Notes under the pieces: model-generated
Seen by the model: the letters and a program-made list of their open reading frames with translations, nothing else
What the model was told of the DNA's origin: nothing
Database searches by the model: none
NCBI GenBank assembly: GCA_032433765.1
Contig: JAVIAB010000025.1
Location: 34,086,282 to 34,150,281, forward strand
Reading direction: 5' to 3'
Source of the DNA: Megaustenia siamemsis
Taxonomy: Eukaryota > Mollusca > Gastropoda > Stylommatophora > Ariophantidae
DNA length: 64,000 nucleotides
Position numbers and translations under genes: made by a program
Shown here: in pieces, positions 23,164 to 33,179 of the stretch
How positions within the stretch are numbered: the first letter of the stretch is position 1
Layout: each line of letters begins with the position of its first letter

Positions 23164-23535
23164 ATGAGACCAAATGGCAGACCCATGGTGATATAAAGGA
23201 TGTTTCCAGGGCTTCTGTGAGGGCATTCTCTATTAATGACAGAAAGAGACCAAATGGGGGACCCATGGTGATATAAATGATGTTTCCAGGGCATCTGTGA
23301 GGGCATTCTCTATTAGTGACAGAAAGAAACCAAATGGGGGACCCATGGTGATATAAAGGATGTTTCCAGGGCTTCTGTGAGGGCATTCTCTATTAGTGAC
23401 AGAAAGAAACCAAATGGCAAAGTCATGGTGATATAAATGATGTTTCCAGGGCTTCTGTGAGGGCATTCTCTATTAGTGACAGAAAGAGACCAAAGTGCAG
23501 ACCCATGGTGATATAAAGGATGTTTCCAGGGCTTC
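23164..23535. repeat. 80-bp minisatellite from a LINE 'RYKDV' box
   Basis: About 4.6 units of 80 bp (GATATAAA landmarks at 23190, 23270, 23350, 23430, 23510). In one plus-strand frame each unit reads DIKDVSRASVRAFSINDRKR then PNG, matching the RYKDVCKRDLKAL-type LINE C-terminus. Because 80 is not a multiple of three, the frame moves from unit to unit. Confidence 0.92.
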
Positions 23536-23549
23536 GGAGAACAAAAATA

Positions 23550-23640
23550 AAAATTGGTATAACATTCAAACAGCCATTGATACAACATTCAAACAGCCAT
23601 TGATACAACATTCAAACAGCCATTGATATAAAATTCAGAA
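23550..23640. repeat. short 23-bp tandem repeat
   Basis: Three to four copies of AACATTCAAACAGCCATTGA plus TAC. Confidence 0.85.
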
Positions 23641-23644
23641 GAAA

Positions 23645-23860
23645 AGAAGCGATGGAGAAAGGAGCCCAACACATCCGACTTCAACACGACATTTTTGAGT
23701 ACCGGGTTGTCTTCCCTCTTCGATCCCTATTCGCTTGGCTAGACTAGACAGGTTAGTCTATTACTGGAGGCACTACGGAGAGGTGGAGCAGGGTCTGGAA
23801 GATTGTGGTTCACCGATCCTGCGCTGACAACTTCCAGCTCTGAAGTCTTTGCCTCTATTT
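23645..23860 (-). repeat. dispersed repeat R4, copy 1
   Basis: Shares AACACATCCGACTTC then GAGTACCGGGTTGTCTTCCC and TTGGCTAGACTAGACAGG with 41.9-42.1 kb (opposite strand) and, more distantly, 43.3-43.5 kb. Probably a short non-autonomous element; the class is unknown. Confidence 0.65.
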
Positions 23861-23871
23861 ATATAATAATG

Positions 23872-24372
23872 GAAGATACTATGCAATCTATTTTTGACAA
23901 TAGAAACAGAAAAAAAGTGGTCTTAAATGTTATGTAGAGCCAGTCTTAGCATATCGATGTGAATCATGGACAATAGGGCAACAGACACGGAAAGCACTGA
24001 AGAAATATGGTTTTACAGAATAATGTAGAGAATACCATGGACAGCTAAGAAGAGTAATGAAAACGTTCTGAAAGAGGTCAAAGCAAAAAGAGAGCTAATT
24101 TCAAATATTAGGAAAAAACAATCATCATTCTTTGGCCATGTAATGTGAAGGAAACAGATGGAATATATTGTAACAACTGGGAAAATTGAGTGACGAAGAG
24201 ATAGAGGGAAACAAAGAGAAAAGATACCAGAAAGCTTAAAAGAATGGTTTAGCAGAAAGTCAACAACAGAAATGATAAATAACTATCGAAATCAAAAGTT
24301 GTGGAGAGACATGATCACCTACGTTGAGTATGCCAGCAGGCCCGGTACTTGATGATGGTGATGATGATATAA
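23872..24372 (+). mobile_element. LINE type C2 tail
   Basis: Plus-strand C-terminus with frame breaks: YRCESWTIGQQTRKALKKYG-like, RIPWTAKKSNENVLKEVKA, KRELISNIRKKQSSFFGHVM, EYIVTTGKIE and LWRDMITYVEYASRPGT, then a (GATGGT/GAT)n tail at about 24350-24372. Confidence 0.85.
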
Positions 24373-24495
24373 TAATCACCTGACCAAAACCCCGAATAAT
24401 GAAAATGTTCTCTACGCCCATGACCAAATCCTCTGGCCCACAAATAAAAACAATAAATAGCTGGAGTGCAGCTAAATAAATATCTCAGACGCCTG

Positions 24496-25829
24496 GAGGG
24501 AGGTCAAAAAGTAATGCACACCAATTTTTTTCTCGGAAACTATTCGGGCAAAATGTGTGAAATTTTCACAGATTGTAGCTGGACATCCCCTTGACACTAC
24601 CTATTTGTCAACATAATCTCCGTCCAAGCGTATTGCCTTACGCCAACGCGAAACTAGGTCATGAATGCCTCGTTTGTACCAAGTTTTGTCCTGCTCGCGT
24701 AGCCATTTTTTAACTGCACGGATCACACCCTCATTATTGTCAAAGTGTGTCCCACGCAGGAATTTTTTGAGTGGTCCAAACAGATGGAAATCTGAGGGAG
24801 CCAGATCAGGGCTGTAAGGAGGATGGGGCAGTACAGTCCAACCAAATTTGTTGATTGCTTCCCGTGTTACCAGACTTGTGTGAGGGCGTGCATTGTCATG
24901 TTGAAGCAACAAATCTGCAGATGGCTTATTAGGCCGAACTCTGTGGAACAGATTTTTGAGTTTTGTCAGTGTATTGATGTAAGCTGTCGAGTTGATTGTC
25001 TCACCTCTTGTCATTACATCAACAAGAATCACACCATCAATGTCCCAGAAGACAGTGATCATCACCTTTCCGGCTGATGGAGATGTTTTGAATTTTTTTC
25101 TTTTTGGTGACTGCGGATGATGCCATTCCATTGACTGCATTTTTGTTTCAGGCTCATAATAATGTGCCCACGTTTCGTCACCGGTAACAATTTTTGACAA
25201 AAACATTTCTCCTTCAACACCGAAACGATCCAACAATTCAGAACAGAATGTTTTCCTTTGAACTCTGTGATCATTTGTTAGGCACCGAGGAACCCATCGA
25301 GCGCAAATCTTTGAATATCCGAGAGTTTTAAAAATTGCGATTGCACTTCCCTTGCTGACTGTAAGCTGCAATGCCAATTGCTGACTAGTGATACGCCTAT
25401 CCTTACGAATAATGGCATCAGCCCGGTTTAACATGTCTGTGCTGGTAGCCGAGGCAACACGTCCAGAACGCGGTAAATCATGCAACTCCACTCGTACACT
25501 TTCTGCAGCTTTAATTCTCTGAACCCAGCGACTAACTGTGCTCCTATCGACTGCAGAACATTTGTACACTGCACACAGTCGTTTATGAATGTTTGCCACA
25601 GTTTCTTTTTCCGCAACCAGAAATTCTATGACAATTCGCTGTTTGTAACGGACATTGTTGACAAGCTCCATTTTAACGGTTCATAGATTGCGTAATATTT
25701 ATCAGAATGCTGTGCAATTTGGTACACATAATTGGAACATGTCATATTCCAAGTGTGCAAAATTTCATATTCCTATCTTTATTATTAGCCGAGAAAAAAA
25801 TTGGTGTGCATTACTTTTTGACTTCCCTT
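24496..25829 (-). mobile_element. mariner transposon, complete with TIRs
   Basis: Inverted repeats of about 41 bp at 24496-24536 and 25789-25829 (both contain GTCAAAAAGTAATGCACACC) with two mismatches. The right flank has TA (25830-25831); the left flank has TG where the duplicated TA is expected. At 1334 bp it has the usual mariner size. It encloses one intact transposase frame, so this is the best candidate for a potentially active element in the window. Confidence 0.95.
24601..25671 (-). CDS. mariner transposase, 356 residues, DD34D
   Basis: Cut-and-paste transposase acting at the TIRs of its own element and inserting at TA. N-terminal paired-type DNA-binding region (residues about 1-110: YKQRIVIEFLVAEKETVANI, then VDRSTVSRWVQRI), a WVPRCL linker motif (126-131), and a DDD catalytic core with D165 (TGDETW), D259 (QHDNARPHT) and D294 (YSPDLAPSDFHLF). 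There are 34 residues between the last two aspartates, as expected for mariner. The frame is uninterrupted and the length is close to the family norm of about 345. The start ATG at 25671 lies about 160 bp inside the right TIR. No host promoter is apparent. Confidence 0.95.
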   Translation of the reverse strand: MELVNNVRYKQRIVIEFLVAEKETVANIHKRLCAVYKCSAVDRSTVSRWVQRIKAAESVRVELHDLPRSGRVASATSTDMLNRADAIIRKDRRITSQQLALQLTVSKGSAIAIFKTLGYSKICARWVPRCLTNDHRVQRKTFCSELLDRFGVEGEMFLSKIVTGDETWAHYYEPETKMQSMEWHHPQSPKRKKFKTSPSAGKVMITVFWDIDGVILVDVMTRGETINSTAYINTLTKLKNLFHRVRPNKPSADLLLQHDNARPHTSLVTREAINKFGWTVLPHPPYSPDLAPSDFHLFGPLKKFLRGTHFDNNEGVIRAVKKWLREQDKTWYKRGIHDLVSRWRKAIRLDGDYVDK

Positions 25830-25831
25830 TA

Positions 25832-26019
25832 GTATATTGTAACACTTGAAAACTAACGAGGGTGAACATGTAAAATGGTTTATAATTTCACAAATTAACA
25901 TTGCAGGGAGATCTTACAATCTGTTGTTTGATGTGCGACGGGGATAATCTGATAACTAACTATGTTTCATATGTTCGGATTTGGAGTCAAAAACGATATC
26001 GTAACATCATCAAGCGCTA

Positions 26020-26050
<31 letters not shown>

Positions 26051-26574
26051 TATGACGATCATCACTTTCATGATGGTGGATGGGCAGCAGGAACCATTAA
26101 AGGATATGTCTGAAAAGTGTTCCTTGTTGCAGTTTCCTCATATTCCAAGTCCGGCTTGTTGCAGGAGCTACTGAGTTAAGTGCTCTGTGCACACCGTGAG
26201 CTGCGCGTTTCATCCGTTTTGATCGTGTTTTGATATTCCGATTGTTTACGATGAATGATGATATCGTAAGATGGAGAACAGATGGCTGTGTTCACTTTGT
26301 GTGCGGTTTCGCCTAATATCTTTTGGCATGTGCTGAGACTGCTATGATGGGGACTACAGCTAGCTTTCTTTGTTTGGGATCTGAAATAGTAATTCGGATG
26401 ATTCCACTGGCACGGGCGGTTGAGCAATTATGAATTTTAATTCGTTTGCAGTGATACCGGGGCCGTCCATAACCATAACTTGAAAAAAGATCAATATACG
26501 AAAGGCAGTCTGTACAACAGTTACCATAAGTAACAAAACTGCTACGGTAAACATCAGTCTCCAACTGGGAGGTC
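25832..26574. other. spacer with AT microsatellite and a dispersed repeat
   Basis: Contains (AT)n followed by a T-run at about 26018-26048, and at 26185-26345 the second copy of the dispersed repeat seen at 15605-15767 (GAGCTGCGCGTTTCATCC; CCGATTGTTTACGATGAAT). Otherwise nothing recognised. Confidence 0.6.
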
Positions 26575-27010
26575 TCATCATCATCATCAAATACCGGGCC
26601 TGCTGGCGTAGGTGATCATGTCTCTCCACAACTTTTGATCACGACAATTATTTATCATTTCTGTTCTAGACCTTCTGCCAAGCCATTCTCTTAAGCTGTC
26701 TGGTATCTTTTCTATTTGCTTCCCTCTATCTCTTCGTCTCTTAATTTTCCAAGTTGTTACAATATATTCCTGCTGTTCTCCTCCCATTACATGGCCAAAA
26801 AAATGATGATTGTTTCTTCCTAATATTGGAAATTAGCTCTCTTTTTGCTTTGGCCTCTTTCACAATGTTTTCATTTCTCTTCTTAGCTGTCCATGGTATT
26901 CTCAACATTCTTCTGTAAATCAACATTTTAACAGACTCCAGCGATTTCCTTGTCTGTTGTCCTATTGTCCATGATTCATATCCATATGCTAAGACTGGTT
27001 TTAATTTTTT
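26575..27010 (-). mobile_element. LINE type C2 tail
   Basis: Minus-strand: LAYGYESWTIGQQTRKSLES, LIYRRMLRIPWTAKKRNENI, KAKRELISNIRKKQSSFF, QQEYIVTTWKIKRRRDRGK, SLREWLGRRSRTEMINN and LWRDMITYASRPGI, followed by a (GAT)n tail at the left edge (ATCATCATCATC). One frameshift near 26780. Unassigned sequence follows to 27304; a plus-strand frame at 27108-27323 is unrecognised. Confidence 0.86.
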
Positions 27011-27304
27011 GTTTACTGCAGGTTATCAGTGATACAATGAAGTCCACCCCAAATGTTGAACAGATAACAGATAAGGCCGCTATGTTGATATTACGAAGGA
27101 CACAAAAATGGAGAAAAACCAACTTAACAGAAAGTTATTGGACGCAAGGATTCCTAATCAAAGAGTCAGGCAAATCTTGACTTTGCAGCATTTCAAAAAC
27201 ATACAAAAGAAATACCACATACCTGAGATACAAACATCAAGACTCATCAAAGAACTTTCTACTTCTTTTCTCTTTTCACTGATACCTAAAAGGTGTCGTG
27301 GTTA

Positions 27305-27730
27305 TATCATTTGTTGTTCTTGAGCTGCTCGAACTGTCTGAATTAGTGATTTTCCTTTGTTGTTACATGTCCCTATCACAGCATCTCTCCATCTTTTTCT
27401 GGGTCTTCCTCTTGGTCTTTTTCCATGCATTCTTGAGAAGAACGCCCTTGATGGTGATTGGTGAGGATTCATTCTGACCAGGTGGCCAAACCATTTAAGT
27501 TGTTGTTGTTCTATATATTCTTGGCAGGGTTTAGTTCCTACCATTTTTCTTATGGTTTCATTTGGTATTCTATCTCTTCTTGTGTTGTTTGTTACTTTTC
27601 TCAAGCATCACATCTCACATGTATTGATCTTTCTTAAATGTGATTTATAAAGGGTTCATTTGACTTTCATAGCACAAAGTTGGTATGAAAATACTATTTA
27701 TTATTTGTTGTTTAGCTGGCATAGAAATGT
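27305..27730 (-). mobile_element. LINE type F tail, uninterrupted copy
   Basis: Minus-strand: SIFIPTLCYESQ near 27690, then after a shift LRKVTNNTRRDRIPNETIR, PCQEYIEQQQLKWFGHLVRM, SPSRAFFSRMHGKRPRGRPR, KRWRDAVIGTCNNKGKSL, VRAAQEQQMI-stop. This copy shows what the split copy at 3.7-4.3 kb looked like before insertion. Confidence 0.86.
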
Positions 27731-27779
27731 TTGGATGTCTTAGCAATGGTGAAAGCTGGTATGTGACAACATTTGCTTT

Positions 27780-28610
27780 TTGTATTCTCACTGTCTCTCT
27801 TTTGTGTTCTCACAAAGAACTGTCACCAAATGCAAATTTCATAAACCCAGAAATATGTACAGAAATGTATGACAGAACCGATACACATACTGACCCAGTA
27901 TCTATAGCAACTGCAGCAAATAAAACCATTAATATTTATCTAAATGATTGGATACATGTATGTAGTGAGTGATGTGCAGCAACAAAGGCGACTATCAAAG
28001 CTGGATATGGGTTTTGGATACATTATCCTGGTGGAACAGCAGAAGAATTATGAAGTCCATGTGGTGAATGCAACAATTACAAAGCAGAAATAATTAATAA
28101 TATAAACAGCAGTGTGCATATAATTACCATATAAACAGCAGTGTCCAAATAATTACCATATAAACAGCACTGTGCATCTGAATACTTTTTGATAACACAC
28201 CATCCAAGACAAGAAACAGTCATCTTTACTGATTCCAATTTAGCCTTGCAGGTGCTAGGAAGTAACATAAACAAGCCAGAACTCGCTCAGCTCACCATAG
28301 ACATAGATAACCTCATTAACATACATGACATAAGGATAGTGTTGGATCCCGGGACACTCCAACACACCAGGAGATGATAGGGCAGATACATGAGCTTAGA
28401 GATGATCCAGAGAGACTCAATTTCACACCGACATCTCATTGAGATGTAACAGTTAAACAAGTCATAAACTCCACTGAGTTGATCCAATGAGCACATTGGC
28501 TGGATGGCTGGGCTTTGGGAAAAACAGGGAGAGATCTTTTTAAATACATAACAAGGCCAAACCCGTACGACATTAATAATTTAAAAAAGAAAAGACCAAA
28601 CCACCATTTT
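27780..28610 (+). mobile_element. LINE type H, RNase H domain remnant
   Basis: Residues before the domain (NPEICTEMYDRTDTHTDPVS; NIYLNDWIHV), then where YTDGSA is expected a decayed CSE-stop-CAA, then TIKAGYGFWIHYPGGTAEEL and NNYKAEI. A 34-bp triplicate at about 28095-28175 follows, then VIFTDSNLALQVLGSNINKP (the TDS acidic motif), ILQWIPGH-like and NTPGDDRADT after a shift, and TGRDLFKYITRPNP before the zinc-binding region, which is absent. The loss of the first catalytic aspartate and several stops show it is dead. The short plus-strand frame at 27685 with an apparent signal peptide straddles the F/H junction and is not a secreted protein gene. Confidence 0.8.
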
Positions 28611-28688
28611 CACCATGCATCTCCACATAGTATTTAATATTTTGTATATTTTATCTCGCCATATATTTTAGAAGTAGTAATCTCTGCA

Positions 28689-28722
28689 ATAAGTAAAGTA
28701 AAGTAAAGTACCCCCGTCACGC
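28689..28722 (-). mobile_element. SINE-1 3' tip only
   Basis: GTAAAGTAAAGTA repeats followed by CCCCCGTCACGCCAAG: the last bases of SINE-1 plus tail, in reverse orientation, directly fused to a type D LINE in forward orientation. Confidence 0.75.
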
Positions 28723-28962
28723 CAAGAAAACCCAGGGAGACACTGAGAAGAACATTGATGAGAGAGGCAAGAGCAGCAGGATTCGGCTCCCTCAATGAGA
28801 TAGAGCTGCTTGCACAGAACAGAGACAAATGGCGAGATTTGATAAAATATCTTTAAAAGAAAACTGCTAGAACAAAAATTCAGATATGAGAAGGTGTATC
28901 TTGGTCTACGCCCTATGGGCCGGCAACGGCTCGAAAGGTCAATAGATAGATAGATAGAAACT
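28723..28962 (+). mobile_element. LINE type D, last 240 bp
   Basis: LRRTLMREARAAGFGSLNEI, ELLAQNRDKWRDLIKYL-stop, the CTACGCCCTATGGGCCGGC 3' block and (ATAG)n tail at 28945-28960. Confidence 0.88.
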
Positions 28963-28999
28963 CTGCAATATGTGCCATTTTGGCACGCAAGGTTTCTGT

Positions 29000-29385
29000 T
29001 TTTGAGATTGTGGTTCTGCCCTATGTGCCGTCTTCGGCTCGAAAGGACAATCATCATCATCATCATCATCATCATCGTTGAGTGCCGTCTCCACATTGAA
29101 GGTTGTGACATTAGGCAAGAAAACAGATCAGAAAACTGAAGCCTTTGAAATGTTGATTTATATAAGAATTTGATGGAAAGAAACGAAAACAAACGATGAA
29201 GTTTTAAAACAACTAAAAACGAAAAGAGAACTACTAAACACAATTAGAACAAGACAAATGAAATTTTTTTGGGCATGTTAAAAGACACAACAGCATAATA
29301 CAAGTAATATTGGAAGTGAAAATACAAGGTAACAGAGGCAGACCAAGACTAACATGGATGAGTAACAGCAGTCGCGAGGAGGCGT
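29000..29385. mobile_element. LINE type A with inverted 5' part, abutting a D-like tail
   Basis: From the left: a plus-strand D-like 3' tip (CTATGTGCCGTCTTCGGCTC then GAAAGGACA) ending in (ATC)n at 29049-29075. Then the minus-strand 3' tip of type A (GTTGAGTGCCGTCTCC; about 29076-29106). Then plus-strand internal type A sequence (TLGKKTDQKTEAFEM-like to LTWMSN; 29107-29375). The type A segments point in opposite directions, with about 80 bp missing between them. Confidence 0.7.
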
Positions 29386-30430
29386 AAATCATGAGAAATA
29401 GGAGAAGTAATAAAAGTGCCAAGTACGGGGTGGGTGAGCAGTAGCCGGGATTACGGAGTCCACGTGAAAAAAGGTAGATTGTCATCCTCGGGAAAAGCAT
29501 GAGTTTGGGAGACGCGAAACTAGACGCGTAGATCGAGTAGATTGGATGGAAATTAAAGGAAGTAGATTTTGATTGGAGAAGATAAATATTTAAGGGCAAG
29601 ACACAAAGAACGGAGAAGCTTGGTCAGAGATTTTTCGAGATGTCAAACGTCTAGGCGTAGGGCGGATGAATGGGCTAAACCATAGCCCAGTAGTTAGTAG
29701 AGATAATGTTTCAAAAGCTTTCAGAAGGGATCCTGACCGGAGATCCGAGATGTCACACGTCTAGGTGTAGAGAGGGTGACCACGTGTGTTGTCAGCCCAT
29801 AGGGGCTAACCATAGCCAAGTTAGTAAGTACAGATAATGTTTCAAGTTGTAGACTACGAAGTGTTAGAACTAGCGAGTTTCAAATAGATAGAAGTAGACC
29901 TTGAGGATTGGAGAGGGCTGACAATGGCCCGAGGAATTAGATGTGTCAGAAATAGATAGTCGTCGAGATCGTAAAAGTGGCAGACGATAAATTATAGAAG
30001 TGAGCTGTTCAATGGGGAACAGTTCACATTAGATTAGTTAGTCACGTGTAAGAGCCTAGCGCCCAGCGGCGAGTAACATTGCTGCTGGTGAACGTGTGTG
30101 TGTGTATGACCATAAGTTATAGTAAGTGTGGTCATTATATTATGTAAAATTCTTAAAGTACGGTGCCCAGGAGTATGGACTGTAATAAAACCGGTTTGCC
30201 TTTTAAGTGAAGTCTTGTTGTGTGTTCCCACAGTTAACAGATCACGCCAGGCGTAGGAGAACTTGGGAGAGGAAATTAAAAAGACGTACATCGTCGCGGC
30301 ACAACCATAACAACTACAAAAGGAGTACTACGATCACACGGGGCACGGTAGCAACCGTGTCAACTACCCAAGTTAAGAATTTCATTCATTCATGACGGAT
30401 CAGCAGGAGCTACGAGAAGTCAGGGCACGA
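29386..30430 (+). mobile_element. possible LTR-retrotransposon 5' end (weak)
   Basis: A non-coding block with an internal near-duplication (GAGATGTCAMACGTCTAGG at about 29638 and 29748), an AATAAA at about 30185, and a possible end at TGTGTTCCCACA (about 30220-30231). Downstream at about 30393 an ATG opens MTDQQELREVRARAKVCRHS, which stops after 23 codons. The layout resembles an LTR plus the start of a gag gene, but I see no matching second LTR and no clear primer-binding site. Confidence 0.3.
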
Positions 30431-30636
30431 GCAAAAGTGTGTCGCCACTCACGACCGAGACCAGAGAAGTAATCAGCTGGTCTAAGCCCCATCCAAGTTC
30501 TACGCCACCACATGAGCGCGTGATCATACGGGGGTGGGGTTTGACCGTGAAAGCAAGAAGAAACAGGCACCTTGAGAAAGAAAAGACAAAAGGCACCCTA
30601 CTATGGCTTCCCCCGATTACCATAAAGGTTACCTTC

Positions 30637-30800
30637 AAACGATCGACAAATACATCACTGGGGTCCCAGAAACAGATGTCTACCCCATAATAAACGATCG
30701 ACAAATACATCACTGGGGACCCAGAAATAGATGTCTACCCCATAATAAACGATCGACAAATACATCACTGGGGACCCAGAAACAGATGTCTACCCCATAA
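30637..30800. repeat. 55-bp minisatellite, 3 copies
   Basis: Units starting GATCGACAAATACATCACTG at 30641, 30696 and 30751. Confidence 0.93.
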
Positions 30801-31079
30801 CAAAATGCCACAGACAAGTGGACCTTTCTTAACTAGAAAGTCATCAACAGCCCACACAATGTTAATGTCAAACTAGTGGGGGGGGGGGGGGAAGAAATAT
30901 TGAAGAACAGAGTGGGAGTGTCTCAACAGGGCGGAGAGAGGCCATGAGATACATGTGGGGAAGATACTGGGGATATCAATAAGCTTAGAAAATAAAGAAA
31001 ATAACAGAAGTCATTGCAGATACAGCACCAAAACAGAACGTAAAATAAAGGTCAATCTATGAACGGATAGCACAGATGC

Positions 31080-31690
31080 AGACACAGGCATTAGCATCAA
31101 TACAGACACAGACATTAGCAATGATACAGACACAGACATTAGCAATGATACAGACACAGACATTAGCATCGATACAGACACTGACATTAGCAACGATAAA
31201 AACACAGACATAAGCAACGATACAGGCATTAGCATCAATACAGACACAGACATTAGCAACGATACAGACACAGACATTAGCAATGATACAGACACAGACA
31301 TTAACAACAATAAAGATACAGACATTAACAACGATAAGACACAGACATTAGCAACGATAAAAACACAGACATAAGCAACGATACAGGCATTAGCATCAAT
31401 ACAGACACAGACATTAGCAACGATACAGACACAGACATTAGCAATGATACAGACACAGACATTAACAACAATAAAGACACAGACATTAACAACGATAAGA
31501 CACAGACATTAGCAACGATAAAGACACAGACATTAGCGACGATAAGACACAATAGCAACAATACAGACACAGACATTAGCAACGATAAGACACAGACATT
31601 AGCAACGATAAGACACAGACATTAGCAACAATACAGACACATACATTAGCAACATTACTGACACAGACATTAGCAACAATACAGACACAG
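31080..31690. repeat. 22-24-bp minisatellite with higher-order copies
   Basis: GATACAGACACAGACATTAG-type units with GATAAGACAC variants. A block of about 171 bp is repeated (compare 31204 and 31375). Confidence 0.95.
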
Positions 31691-31699
31691 ACATTAGCA

Positions 31700-32345
31700 A
31701 CATTCAGACATTCTATTATAACATTCTATTATACATCCAACATTCTATTATAACATTCTATTAGACATCCAACATTCTATTATAATATTCTATTAGACAT
31801 TCAACATTCTATTATAATATTCTATTAGAAATCCAACATTCTATTAGACATCCAACATCCTATTATAACATTCTATTAGACATCCAACATTCTATTATAA
31901 CATTCTATTAGACATCCAACATCCTATTATAACATTCTATTAGACATCCAACATCCTATTATAACATTCTATTAGACATCCAACATTCTATTATAACATT
32001 CTATTAGACATCCAACATCATATTATAACATTCTATTAGACATCCAACATCCTATTATAACATTCTATTAGACATCCAACATCCTATTATAACATTCTAT
32101 TAGACATCCAACATTCTATTATAACATTCTATTAGACATCCAACATCCTATTATAACATTCTATTAGACATCCAACATTCTATTATAACATTCTATTAGA
32201 CATCCAACATTCTATTATAACATTCTATTAGACATCCAACATCCTATTATAAGATTCTATTAGACATCCAACATTCTATTATAACATTCTATTAGACATC
32301 CAACATTCTATTATAACATTCTATTAGACATCCAACATTCTAAGA
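31700..32345. repeat. 32-bp minisatellite, about 20 copies
   Basis: AT-rich units CATTCTATTAGACATCCAAC plus ATTCTATTATAA; immediately follows the preceding array. Confidence 0.96.
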
Positions 32346-32451
32346 AAACAAGCAAACATTGGAACAAAATGTATTTCCCATTCTGATGGCAAATACACAA
32401 ATATTCATATTTTCTGGAAGTAATTCAACACAATAATCTTCCCTTTTTTCT

Positions 32452-33172
32452 ACCTATCTATCTATTGACATTTCGAGCCGTGGCCGACCCATAGGGCATA
32501 GGCCCTGATACTCTTTCTCTTTTTCTAAATTTCCTTTCTAGCTGTCTCAATCCTTGCAACAAACATTTATCAAATCCTGCCATTTGTCTCTGTTATGTGC
32601 AAGTATCTCAATCTCATTGACGGAGCCGATTCCTGCTGCCTTTGTCTCTCTGATCAATGTTCTTCTCCGTGTTTCTCTGGATCTGCCTCTTTTCCTCCTA
32701 AATGTTGTTTTCCACATGGGGGCTTGCTTTATTATTATTTCTTCTCATCACTTGTCCAACGTCTTTTCTTGATTACTGATATTAGTGGTTGATTGGAGAT
32801 TTCTCTAATATCCTCATTTAGTTTGATTTCGTTCCACGCTATAGCAAGTATTTACCTTGGACATTTACTTTCAAATGCGTCCATCTTGGTTTCTGTGTCT
32901 CTTCTTGTCTTCCAGCTCACATGTAAGGGTTGATAGCATGTTTGAGAGTCTGCTGTCTTCTGTAATTGCAGCTGTCTCTGCTTTCTCTGCCAAATTTTCT
33001 ATACAAGCTCTTTTATCTCTTCTTGCCGAACTATTTACTTTGTTGTCTAATTCTTTGTATGTTGCTTTTCTCAAGTCCTTTCCAAGATCTGTCTTTACAT
33101 TAGTCATTGCTCTCTTCGCTTCTCTTCTTTCTTTGATGTATTTACATGTAGTGTCAAAAGAAAATAAATATA
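32452..33172 (-). mobile_element. LINE type D with the whole RT core deleted
   Basis: Minus strand: first the charged linker between endonuclease and RT (ATYKELDNKVNSSARRDKRA; IENLAEKAETAAITEDSR at 33107-32950). Then, in the same frame, the C-terminal LSNMLSTLTCELEDKKRHRN (about 32945-32880), skipping the RT catalytic domain. It continues to a normal D-type 3' end with (AGAT)n at 32452-32466. Confidence 0.75.
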
Positions 33173-33179
33173 AGTAAGA

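Larger units (their letters stand above)
22590..23540 (+). mobile_element. LINE type G-like, split by a SINE and expanded by an array
   Basis: Begins LSTLLYGSETWTTYAGQEKK (22600-22660), is interrupted by SINE-1 at 22709-22994, and resumes as SIKRQDKVTKSSILQRVYLP and LRWLGQVRRMEKNRIPK-like residues (23000-23150). It then runs into the GRPMVRYKDV box, which is multiplied in tandem to 23535. The order agrees with the type G copy at 1.7-2.2 kb. Confidence 0.78.

Noticed and set aside
27685..27972. Small secreted protein with a signal peptide
   Set aside because: The frame crosses the junction between LINE F (antisense) and LINE H; its second half is the RNase H leader.
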